Positions 11,377-21,107 of a stretch of 64,000 bases of DNA are shown piece by piece. A program made the position numbers and the translations under genes. Source of the DNA: Jackrogersella multiformis (Eukaryota; Ascomycota; Sordariomycetes; Xylariales; Hypoxylaceae); assembly GCA_902806575.1 (NCBI GenBank), contig CADCXD010000009.1, positions 2,046,001 to 2,110,000 on the forward strand. The letters run 5' to 3'. The notes beneath the pieces are model-generated. The model was not told the DNA's origin. It made no database searches and worked only from the letters and a program-made list of their open reading frames with translations. The stretch's first letter is position 1; every line of letters begins with the position of its first letter.

Positions 11377-12102
11377 ATGGGGTGGAGCTCGGTGCGTCGC
11401 CTGCCTTTTCGCGGCACTGCAGCAGGGCAACGCTTCTGGAATAGCAAAATAAAGAACTGGAAATCACTGACGAACCCGAGGGACGATGTCGCATTCGTTG
11501 CAATCGATCTGGAGGTCGATAGTCAGCACGATATAGTTCAGATCGGGTTGGCTTACCTTCCGAAGTTAGTACCGGAAATCCCGACCGCAATAACTTCATT
11601 TTCGGAAAAGAATAGGATCGATATTCGTTGTTCTAATATACGCGACATTGGAACACGTAGGAACAAGGGTAGGGAAAGGGGGCTCGTGGTCGAGAATTAT
11701 ATCACCACGGGGGCAATAGAGGCGACCTTGATAGCGGCTGTGAATACTTGGAAGCAGCAAGGTCGCAGGTTAGTTCTTGTCGTCTCCCAGGCGCGACTGA
11801 TGATCGTTGCCCTCGCATCCCACTTTCCTAGGCTGGCACCCTATTTTTCGGCTTGGGTCGATATACGAGATCTGATCTGGGGGCTGCGAAGACCAAGCGC
11901 TAGTTTTCCGAAGTTGGCGATCGCCTCATTGTCAAGCATGCTGGATATATTGGGAATCGAAAACATTCACAAGATGGCTTCCAAACTAAGGCCCCCGAAA
12001 CATAACGCGGGTAACGACGCTGTACGGTTGTTGGCGGTTCTGGCAAGTCTAGTTGCATGCCATATAAACGGTTCAAATTCGAATATTCTAAGAGACACAT
12101 AG
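11377..12102 (+). CDS. RNase H-fold (Gfd2/YDR514C-type) exonuclease-like protein
   Basis: Single exon, 241 residues. Residues 37-60 carry FVAIDLEVDS...DIVQIGLAYL, the first DEDD-exonuclease motif (Asp-x-Glu) with its beta strand. Residues about 195-225 carry PPKHNAGNDAVRLLAVL, the HNAGNDA box typical of the fungal Gfd2/YDR514C group. Between them RRLVLVVSQARLMIVAL stands where an active enzyme usually has a G-H-(D/S) motif, so the second metal ligand is not obvious and activity may be reduced or lost. The family is widespread and expanded in filamentous fungi and is poorly characterised. The start at 11377 is the first ATG of the frame. The region upstream of residue 30 is weakly conserved and could belong to another exon. 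Confidence 0.7.
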   Translation: MGWSSVRRLPFRGTAAGQRFWNSKIKNWKSLTNPRDDVAFVAIDLEVDSQHDIVQIGLAYLPKLVPEIPTAITSFSEKNRIDIRCSNIRDIGTRRNKGRERGLVVENYITTGAIEATLIAAVNTWKQQGRRLVLVVSQARLMIVALASHFPRLAPYFSAWVDIRDLIWGLRRPSASFPKLAIASLSSMLDILGIENIHKMASKLRPPKHNAGNDAVRLLAVLASLVACHINGSNSNILRDT

Positions 12103-12497
12103 TTGCCTATTTAGGTAATAAAAGTCTCTTATGAATACCTAACATCGATACAAAAGCAGATAATGCAGCTCTGTCAGACCTCTTCAAGACAGTATTCGAT
12201 GCTGTAAATAGAGTGCGATCGGCCAGAATTCGTTCCTAGCATCGAGCATCTCGCTTACACTACAATGAGCATATTCTTTGGACATCTGGCCAAAATTTTC
12301 AGATGTCAAGTATGTGGGAGACTTGTCTTTCGTTCAGTACTTAACCAAATGTAGTGTTTTGGTGTAAATGGGGGTCCGCTCCAAAAAGGGGTCAACACGG
12401 TTGGGTATCAGAACTCATTATATGGGGCGCTCAATTCGATATGAGACTTAGTTGAGTGCATGGCATGATCGAAGTCATAATCGTTGATCTGCTTGGG

Positions 12498-13343
12498 TTA
12501 CTGAAAGGCATGAACCTGTATCTTGGTAGGAAAAAGGTGAATCTCACGTTTCGGAAGCATTGGTACTGTGTTCACGAGTAGCCCGTAGCAAATGCTCAAG
12601 TTGAAATGCTCAATGTCAGCCTGGGATAGGCTGTACTTGTGACAGACTTCGTAGCGCGACTAGATGAGGATTGATACAGTCTTGTGCCCGTCCGCGGCGT
12701 AGTATTTGCGCATGGCGTCAAAGAAGAGCCTTCGTCCACGACTACTTTTCGGTGAAACTAAATCTGGTAGAACGTTGAGTGCCAATAAGCCAAAATCTTC
12801 GTTAACTGTCCTAAAATATCAAAACCTCCTCGTTGTGGTACTTGGCGCTTTGCATTGACATACTAGAATCCATCATATACAGCGGCATCCTTGAAGGGGT
12901 TCTCCGGTCCGAAGATAGCATCTGTGCTGGCTCTAAGGACTATCTTACGTGTCCAGTCGAACAGCTTGATTCTATCGTCCTTGTCAATGTTGTATGCCGA
13001 ATTAACTAGACTCGTCGCCGTCTTCAGAATCACTTGCGTAACTGCTTGAAGCTAGTCACCAGGCGCAAGAGAATCATGCCAGCTCTACCTTCAAAGTTTC
13101 TAGGCAGAGTCCCACAGGGCCATTCTCTTCAAGTAAATCTTTTTCTAGAGCCTCTACAGCATGTTGGCTTGGGTCGAGGATTCTCTTAGCAAATTGGACG
13201 ACGCAAGGGGCAATGAAATCGTGTTGGAGTGGAGATCGTTGGCTGCAGCCAGACTCGGTGAATTGACGATATAGGTTAGATCTTGCTCTGAGGTGCACCA
13301 ACAGTGCTAGGTAGATTGGCAAGTCATACTTCTTGCTAAAGCA
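12498..13343 (-). pseudogene. Cytochrome P450 relic (truncated, several stops)
   Basis: On the minus strand, segments in shifting frames spell a P450 middle region: KKYDLPIYLALL near 13340, then LFDWTRKIVLRASTDAIF and FGPENPFKDAA (about 12890-12990), then, after a 53-nt GTATGT...TTTTAG intron at 12811-12863, TVNEDFGLLALNVLPDLV, RKYYAADGHKTVSILI and ARYEV-like SRYEVCHKYSLSQADIE. The codon split by the intron reads TA|G where the family has Trp (TG|G). A second TAG lies at 12660-12662. A frameshift and further stops interrupt the N-terminal part around 13030-13080. No I-helix AGxxT, ExxR or heme-cysteine motif is present downstream, so both ends are missing. The relic is a different P450 family from the pseudogene on the other strand just to its right. 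The visible C-to-T type stops fit RIP or neutral decay. Confidence 0.75.
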
Positions 13344-13646
13344 GCATTAGCCCAACATTGAAAACTCCATCAAGCCAATAGAGACCAACATGATTATCCC
13401 ATGAATATATTGTTAGAAATTACAGAAACGTTGTGTTACACGACGGAACGGGTGCCGTAAAGAATCGCTATCGGCCGCTCTATGTGAGGATAAAATGAAT
13501 AAAGGGATGGATGTAAAAGGTGACCTATATTAAAACAAAAACTTTCGAGTGCCTGAGACAAACAGCCAGACCATAATCACTCCCCGACAAAAACCAACTA
13601 TGAGTGTATAGCTTCAAAAGTTGAACATATCTTCGTTCCTATAACC

Positions 13647-15256
13647 ATGATTAGCGAACTTCTCCTGGGCTGTGCCCTGGCCTACGTCGTGTGGAGCATC
13701 GCTTGTTTAGAAGCCAATGTGCGCAAGGCTCGAGAGCTCGAAGTACCCATTGTACGTCTTCCTTCCAATCGATGCGAACAATGTGTTTTGGATTCTTCTC
13801 TAGCCTCATGTCTGGAAAATCCTAGATCATCTTGCATTCGATTGGTCTTCTTACCCGCGCTTCGTGCGCTTCTCCCGCCGAGGATGGTACATCGCCGAAC
13901 GCTCAAGGGCTCATATGGAATTGGGACCAGCCTGGGCCTTCGTGTCGCCTATGGCTATCAACCTGCATTTTGTAGATTCGGACACTATTCGCGACATCGT
14001 GACTCGACGCAGCGATTTCCAACGGCCTATCAAAGAGCTAAGTATGTTACCTACCTAGGTACAGAGAGAGTTGGAAGAAAGTAGCAAAGGGCATGGTGCA
14101 TTCGTGGGTTGGCGCATCCTCGGCCGGAATTCCAAGCTACCAGAAAGACACGCGGACACTCTCACTCAACGTACTTGCAGCTACTGGCTTCCGAAAATCA
14201 TATGATTTCCGTGGATCTGCCGAGCCTGTAATCGACGAAATAGGAAGCTATCGTGACTCTCTTCAGACCGTCCTCGATAACATCATTCTTTTGATGCTGA
14301 TCCCCTTCCGCTTCCTCCGTATGATACCCGGAAATTGGGCTGGGATTGGCAATGCAGGAGCCTCTTTCAAGGGCCATATGGTAAAAAATGCTCGACGACG
14401 AAACCGCAGCGCTCAACCGAGGCGAATCTGGTTCTGGTGGCATCATGGCATCCTTCGTGCGCGCTGCTAACATGCATCACCTCGACTCTGCTGCGTCAGA
14501 CCTGAAAATTGCCAAAAAGGGGCTCTCGGTAGATGAGATTTTCGGTAATCTTTTCGTGATTAATTTCGCCGGTCACGACACTACAGCCAATACATTAGCG
14601 TTCGGCATGCTACTTCTAGCTGCGCATCCAGACGTGCAGGAATGGCTCGCGGCAGAGATCGCGCTCGCCACCGGGGATAGCCCCGTAGAGACGTGGGACT
14701 ACAAGGATCTCTACCCGAAACTCAAGCGCTGCCGGGCCGTCCTGTACGAAACCCTACGCCTCTACCCCCCGTCCCGGCACTGCCATCGATTAGCTCCCAC
14801 CATACGCAGACACTTGATGTTGGCGAGCAAACGCTCAATATACCGGAGGGAACAAGTCTCACAGTCAACCTGCGCGCCATGCAAATGCACCCGCAATACT
14901 GGCCCCACGGCGAATCCTGGCAGCCATCGCGATGGATCTCGAATCCTGCGCCGGTAAGCTCTCCTTCGGCTGAGCAGATGGCTAATGAGCAATTCCTTGT
15001 ACCGAGCAAGCACATCCTCTTTCCATGGGGCGAAGGGCCGCAGATTTGCCCCGGTAAGAAGTTCGCCGAGGTTGAGGCAGTCGCCGTATTGGCATATCTA
15101 TTCAAGGCGCATCGCGTACTGGTAAAGAAGGACACTGGGGAGAGCATGGAAGCCGCACTGAAGAGGGTTGACGACTGTCTCAATGACGTTGATCTTGAGA
15201 TGTTGGTGAGGCTAAGGGATGCGGATCGGGTCACGTTGATCTGTAAAGAAGCGTGA
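13647..15256 (+). pseudogene. Cytochrome P450 pseudogene (frameshifts, stop, internal loss)
   Basis: Nearly full-length P450 split over three frames. The N-terminus has a membrane-anchor-like start (MISELLLGCALAYVVW). The I-helix FAGHDTT, K-helix ETLR and heme motif FPWGEGPQICPG are all present. Lesions: a frameshift at about 13770-13790 (conserved VRLP... then NNVFWILL); an in-frame TAG at 13801-13803, where the family usually has Gln or similar (LL-stop-PHVW); loss of some 40-45 residues between RRSDFQRPIKEL and ESWKKVAKGM at 14041-14062; a +1 shift at the A6 run 14383-14388; and a -1 shift at the C6 run 14765-14770. The two homopolymer shifts could be sequencing errors, but the stop and the internal loss could not easily be. 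It would have been an ER-bound monooxygenase. The substrate is unknown. Confidence 0.82.
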
Positions 15257-16334
15257 ACTCTCTCAAACGCGGACGTGTGCATACCCCTGAGTTTACGAAG
15301 GGTAATTATGTGGCTCCTTCTTTTCTATAGCAAAACTGTCCCAACTATCAGGCATGGCAAGTTACAACAAGGGCAATATCTGGTCCTTGCACGGCTTCGC
15401 ATCTTTTGATTGTATGTATTGTTGCCTATGTACATATGTAGGTAGATAATGGATGTGGAGTTTGGGTAAAAGCTCTGACTCGTTGGTGCTCTTCTTTCTA
15501 GGATCAGGAACGTACGTTGTGAGTTGGTACTTTTCCTAAGCGTACCCAAACAGCAAATTAATATTCCCAGGATGTTTTCCCCTCCCCTTTTAGTTCCAAG
15601 GTGTGAAGGCTATAAGTCCTAAATGGACCGGTGTCGACTTTATAGCACTCCTTCTTCCACAGCTCGTCTCCCTTATCGTCGTTGGCATTATTATCCATAC
15701 CAGGTAGATACATAAGTGAAAAATAAGGATGTAATTAATAATATGACAAGTTTGAGAACCAGTGGCCGCCTCCGTGGGAATTGGGCAGCTTAACGACTAC
15801 GGTGACGTCTCAGTGAAGGGCGTCACGTTTGACTATGTACAACCAAACAATCACTTATATTATCCAATACATGGTACGTGTCGTCCTGTTTTCAATATCA
15901 CCGTGATACGTCTACAATACATACCTAGGTACCTTGCTAAAATCGTTGGAAACTCATCGAATCTGAACCTGTTTATATTTAGCAGGGTCCGTAGTTTCGC
16001 GTGTTAATAAATATAAATCTTGTCACCTACATCATATTTTTCATCACCACCATCTCTCCACCTCACCTTTTCGCACATTCAACTTCGAATGCACCGTCCG
16101 CATATCGAATTACTAGCAACCTCAACCCTATGACCTACTTTCACTAGTAGGCCACGTCCATCAATACGGACTCCTAGGCTAGCTCATCTTAAGTTCTTGT
16201 AACTTCAAAGGTGAACTCCATAAATACCTATCCACTTAGGTTACATCAACCCCTTACAGTCCTATTGTCCCTCGTACACCCATCCACCAAAAACTCGTCG
16301 AAGAATGCTGGATACCTAATTAATAACCATCACG
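15257..16334. other. Gene-free stretch with an MFS scrap
   Basis: About 1.1 kb of intergenic DNA to the right of the P450 pseudogene. Apart from the MFS-like fragment at 15592-15703 and one TACCTAGGTA palindrome at 15922-15931, nothing is recognisable. Confidence 0.5.
15592..15703 (+). pseudogene. Fragment resembling an MFS transporter
   Basis: After a possible acceptor (TTTTAG) the frame reads FQGVKAISPKWTGVDFI and then ALLLPQLVSLIVVGIII. This fits the SP-x-x-(S/T)-G-V/I...LLP...G segment seen around TM7-TM8 of fungal 14-TM drug/siderophore-type MFS pumps. A GTAGAT donor-like site follows. Nothing transporter-like can be read on either side, so this is a scrap of about 35 residues, if real. 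Confidence 0.4.
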
Positions 16335-17227
16335 ATGGAGCATTTCCGAAAGAAACTCCCCTCAGTGGGGTTCGCCCTTCCCCCCGAAACATGGGATCCT
16401 ACTAACAAGACCGAAAATCCCTATGGTAAGTTTCGTCCAGTACTAGACAATGCGGTAGTTCTACAAAAGCTAATGTCCCCCTAGACATCTTTGAGATTTG
16501 GTACTGGGAAGAGAAAATCCAGCAGCAACACAATAAAGTCCCGAGTCCCAGTCCGTCACCAGAGGACATTCGCCACGACGCTGACCACATCCGCCACCAT
16601 ATGTATAAGGATAACCTGAACAATCCCTTGAATCAAGGCGCATATATACCAAAACAGGATAGTACATCCTTGTGGATTGCCGGTCTACCGAAGAACACTT
16701 CTCCACGCGATATCTTCTCTAAGTTGAATAACACAGGGAAAGTCTTCGCACTACATATTAATCAGCGGACAATCGACATCCCCACCCGTGCTGCCAAGTT
16801 AATATTTTGGCATAAAGACGGCAAGGATAAGTTCTTGGACCTCATCCATAGAGGTGGATTTCTATTTGGGGACTTCACACCACGAGCCACGATGAACCGA
16901 TATCTTGTGGCTTCTCGGCCTGCGTCTGAGAGGTCTCGCATCATCTATATCCAAGGACCTAGCAAGATAGTGAACCAGCAGACCCTGGATTGTATATTCG
17001 CTCATAACTTCTCCTAGTGCGTTGATGAGGTACTGGTACATGGGAATAATGGCGTGTCAACCTCTCTGGAATACCGATTTGCTTCCTACCGCGCCCAAGC
17101 CTCCCACGCGTAGAACGTGTTGGGAGATGGGTGTATTGGAGGGGATGTACCAGGTGTCACAAGTTCTGAAGAGAGGTATTTGTTACAACAGATTAAAACC
17201 GGATGGGGTATTGACCCCTGTGCTTAA
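16335..17227 (+). pseudogene. RRM-type fungal protein gene with two in-frame TAG codons
   Basis: Exon 1 (16335-16425) and exon 2 (from 16485) join across a 59-nt intron (GTAAGT...CCCTAG) and start MEHFRKKLPSVGFALPPETW. The middle has an RRM-like fold: SLWIAGLPKNTSPRDIFSKL (RNP2-like), VFALHINQ, AAKLIFWHKDGKDKFLDLI. A TAG at 17015-17017 would end the product at 207 residues. The same frame continues with clearly protein-like sequence (CVDEVLVHGNNGVS, LEYRFASYRAQASHA) up to a second TAG at 17111-17113, and then further to TAA at 17225-17227. Proteins of this kind in related fungi continue through this region (from memory of the family, not a search). The gene is therefore probably dying, or the product is a shortened but stable form. 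TAG followed by C is a leaky context, so readthrough cannot be excluded. Confidence 0.6.
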
Positions 17228-18153
17228 CCCCGGGAACTAGAGACTTTTGAAATATGAGAGCCGAAAAACTAGGGTTAGTATATTTCCCACTTTCCGAAGC
17301 TTTGAAAACTAACGGACATAGGCTGAGTAATGGTTCATCTAGACAAAAGGGAGTGGCATTTTCCAGGACATACCTGGTGCTACACGAGAACGCGAGAGAC
17401 ATTCAGAAACAGAACAGGAGATATATACTATGAAAATTGCCGACAATCATGAGAACGTATAACAGAATGAAGATAATGAAGCTGAGAAAGATGGTAATGA
17501 CACTGCAAGAGGTTAACGATACGAAATAAGATGTTAACGCATAAGAGAGGGGTAGAGTCGTAAAGGGCTGGGTTAATCAATGAACTGCGAAAGTCAACAG
17601 AAGAGCGAAAAGGATAGTGGTCTCAACTTCTAAGCTAAAGTCGTTAATCTCCTAGGTTGTAACTTATAGCATGGTATTATCAAAATCACTCTTCAAGTCA
17701 CTGTTGTTTTTCTTTTTAAATTTTTTAGACCAAATTCTGTTTCCAAAAGGTTTGGTAGAAGGACTGCTTTTTGATAGAGTAGAGCAAAAGCCCACTAGAC
17801 CAAAACTATACTATATCAACTGAAGACTAGGTACTGCGAGAGATTGCTGTTATACCTAGTCTTTCCGGGGTTGCGGGAAATGTATTGTAGAAGGTACCAA
17901 TCAGACCGTCTCTCTGCCTCTAAACATTTCCTATTAGGGCAAGTCCCTGATTGTGGCGCCAGTGGTGACCCATATTTAGCATAAACCCATGTTACCTACC
18001 GTGCCCTAGAAGGTACTTAAATGTATTGATTAACATTGCAGAATATACCATGGTGCTTGAACCTAAGCAATTAATGAGACAGTACGCATGGAAGTCATGG
18101 TCGTGTTGCTATATAATTAACATTGTTACTAACTACCTAGGTACATAGGTAGT
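17228..18153. other. Convergent intergenic spacer
   Basis: About 0.9 kb, moderately AT-rich, between the RRM pseudogene and the Zn2Cys6 gene. No coding potential is seen. A TACCTAGGTA palindrome lies at 18134-18143, just after the regulator's stop codon. Confidence 0.55.
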
Positions 18154-19335
18154 TCAATTCGAACTCTCAGCTACCGTGGACGAATCAAGGACCTGGTTTG
18201 GCCATTGAAGCCATTCAGCCCAATGCGTTCCAAGCTGGTGGCTGATAGACCTGATGAGAAAACTCCCGGCATCACCTACTGCCCAATAATCTCGAGCACG
18301 ATGCAATAACACTGCGTAATACGCAAGAATCACTAAAGCCTCTGGGCGCCTCCGTGCCAAGAGATCAATGTAGTCTGTAGACACTCTAACCGGCCATTCC
18401 TGAACGACGGTGATGCGCAGGGTTTCTGGCGACGACCTGGATTGCTGCTTATCAAAAATATACTGAAGTGTGTTAACAGCGCTACAGCATGCCTGGATTG
18501 CAGGTGGCGCTAACTCGCTGCTACGAATTAATTCGGCCAGTCTGGCACATTCGTCTGATTGGTGGTAAACTCGGTCAGATCGTGTTGGGGTTTCATCGAC
18601 AGGTATATCTGAACGGATTTTGGGCCCGAGATTTGACCACGAGTTACTAGCAATAATGCAGATGCCACGATGTAGGCTGAGGCATTGGACGAACTTATCC
18701 AAAACCATTGTCAGATTGTCGAGACATGAGAATGTGTCGAAGAGGACATGATGCCCAAGAAAGGTGGAGAACATGAACATGCCCAAACAGTTTTTGTCGG
18801 ATATTTCAGCGCTTTCAAGGTTGAACTGAGCCACTGCTCTTGTCTGTAAGCGCGTTGCCTCGGCGAGATAGATATCCTTCCTATCTTCTCCTAGAGTGCT
18901 TTTATGGGCGGCAGAAAGAGCAAGCAGCTCGTCCATCAGGTAAGGCGCCCTAAACGCCTCTTTGATGGATTGCTGCAGCACCTGTATAATCTCTGGTTGA
19001 TTGGAACCGAATGTCGCTACAAGCTCGCTCTGAAAGTGGTATAACAACTCGAGATGAAGCATACTATAATTATCGCCGAGTAAGCTATCATGTGGATTAC
19101 TCGATTCTCCTGGAGCAAAGCTGTGAGCTGTTGATGAGTGACTCGTAGAAGAGGGGCTCCGACATTGTCGAGTTGATGGCGAAGGTCGAGGGAATGCCCT
19201 GTTTGATCCGAGGAACGAGCATATTCGTTCTGTGGTCACACAATTGCTACAAGAAGGTTGGCCCTCATCGCACTTTATGTGCCTCTGCTTGCAATTTTTG
19301 CATCCGTATCTAGACTTCCTATGGGCTCGACGCAT
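18154..19335 (-). CDS. Zn2Cys6 transcription factor
   Basis: Single exon. With the first real ATG at 19335 it encodes 393 residues. The frame is open further upstream but starts there with TTG. Residues 11-40 are a Zn2Cys6 binuclear cluster (GCKNCKQRHIKCDEGQPSC, then C-x2-C-x6-C), preceded by a basic RRAHRKSRY arm. A Ser/Pro-rich linker follows, then a helical region (ELLYHFQSELVATFG, LMDELLALSAAHKS) typical of the UPC2/ECM22-like group of fungal C6 regulators. It should be nuclear and bind DNA. Its targets are unknown. It is the only intact-looking gene in the decay zone and lies beside two dead P450 genes and an MFS scrap, so it may once have been a cluster regulator (inference). It appears short at the C-terminus compared with many relatives. 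Confidence 0.82.
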   Translation of the reverse strand: MRRAHRKSRYGCKNCKQRHIKCDEGQPSCSNCVTTERICSFLGSNRAFPRPSPSTRQCRSPSSTSHSSTAHSFAPGESSNPHDSLLGDNYSMLHLELLYHFQSELVATFGSNQPEIIQVLQQSIKEAFRAPYLMDELLALSAAHKSTLGEDRKDIYLAEATRLQTRAVAQFNLESAEISDKNCLGMFMFSTFLGHHVLFDTFSCLDNLTMVLDKFVQCLSLHRGICIIASNSWSNLGPKIRSDIPVDETPTRSDRVYHQSDECARLAELIRSSELAPPAIQACCSAVNTLQYIFDKQQSRSSPETLRITVVQEWPVRVSTDYIDLLARRRPEALVILAYYAVLLHRARDYWAVGDAGSFLIRSISHQLGTHWAEWLQWPNQVLDSSTVAESSN

Positions 19336-19639
19336 GGAATTCGAAGCGTTGCATTTGACGTTGATGGAGGAAAGGTGAGTTGGAAATGTATTGGTCAAAG
19401 CGAAGCCTTGCAATTTAGAAGGTAGAAAATTAGGTGGGGTCTTAGCGAGTAGAACACTTAAAAAGAAATCTCTCCCCTTTTTTCCCGGGGGAGGGGCAGG
19501 TCGTATTCCTAGCGATGTGATTGGTCAAAGACGTACGAATACGGCTATTCACGTAGGATTTAGGCCAATTGAATCACAACTAGTACGGGACTCCACAGTG
19601 ACTCCGATACTTTACATTATTATTAAAATAGCGTTAAAT

Positions 19640-20960
19640 TAAATGGCTTAAATTGTATGTTAATATTATTATACCGTATTATTTAAATATTTTTTATTTA
19701 TTTAATTATTAATTATTTTAATAAAAGTATTTATAAATTTATAAATTTTATATAAATATAATAAACTTTATATAAAATTTATTAAATTTATTAAATTTAT
19801 AAAATTTATTTTTATAATAAAAATTAAAAATTAAATATATCTTTTTATATAAATTTAATAATAACGATATATTTAAAGTTTTTATAAAATATTTTTTATT
19901 ATTTTAATTTTTATAAATTTTTTATATTTTTATATTATTATTATTAATTATTTATAATTTTTTAAACTTTTTATAATCGTTTATATTTATTTAAATTTAA
20001 TTATAAACGTTTAAACTTTTTACACTTATTATTTATAATTTTTATATATTATTTATAATTTTTATATATTATTTATAATTTTTATATATTATTTATAATT
20101 TTTATATATTATTTATAATTTTTATATATTATTTATAATTTTTATATATTATTTATAATTTTTATATATTATTTATAATTTTTATATATTATTTATAATT
20201 TTTATATATTATTAAAAACGTAAATATAAATAATTACGATCGATTATAATTATTAATTTTTATTTATAATTATTTATCGTTATTATTATTATCGTTAAAA
20301 TAATAATAAAGGTAATAATAATAATAATAATATTTTAAAATTATTATTATTTTTTATTATTATAATCGTTATATAAACTTAAATATAAAAAACCATTTTA
20401 TCGGTCGTAAATTTTATTAAAATAACATTTTTAATAATACTTTTAATAATAACGATATTTTCATTAAATAAATAATTATTTTTTCCTTTAATTTAACACT
20501 TTTTTAATTAATTATTAACTTTTATAATTATTTATAATAATAAATTAATAATTTTATAATTTTATAATTATTAATTATAAATATTAAAATAAATAAAAAT
20601 TAAATAAATTATAACGTTATTAATAAATAATTATAACGTTTTTATAATAATTTTTTATAAAACTTATTAAATATATAAAATTTAAGTTATTTATATAAAA
20701 GTTATATAAATTACTTAAAAAATAAAGCTTATATAACCTTTATAAAAATTTAAATACCCTCGTTAAAATATAATATAATAATTTATTATAAATTATTTAA
20801 ATAAATAATTTAAAGGATAATAAAATTATATAAAATATTTACTTATTTATAAAACTATTAAATATATAAGCTATTTAATTTAACGCTATTCTGGTTATAT
20901 TTCATTTACATTATCTATAAAAGATTATTAATAATATATTTAAGTTTAATTAACTGAAGC
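19640..20960. repeat. Extremely AT-rich island (RIP-like)
   Basis: About 1.3 kb that is almost entirely A and T, with sharp edges against sequence of normal composition. Rare C and G occur mainly in TCGTTA/TAACG contexts. No open frame of any size is present. Such islands are the usual product of repeat-induced point mutation on a dead transposon in Pezizomycotina. The original element can no longer be recognised. Confidence 0.8.
20031..20210 (+). repeat. Perfect 20-bp minisatellite, nine copies
   Basis: Nine tandem, identical copies of ATTTATAATTTTTATATATT lie inside the AT-rich island. The perfect identity shows the array is young or kept uniform, in contrast to the scrambled flanks. Confidence 0.9.
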
Positions 20961-21107
20961 GGGTTTACGAAGGTTATTTATGTCGACGTTTTTCTAACAG
21001 GGGACTCACAACCATACCTCCTTTTCTGATACAGAAAATGATATGAAAGAGGTGGGGGCTTTGTGGGACCCCTTTATGGAATCTTTAGACCTAGGAGGAA
21101 AATATTT

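Noticed and set aside
20031..20210. CRISPR-like array
   Set aside because: The units are directly adjacent without spacers and lie in a eukaryotic AT-rich island; this is a minisatellite.
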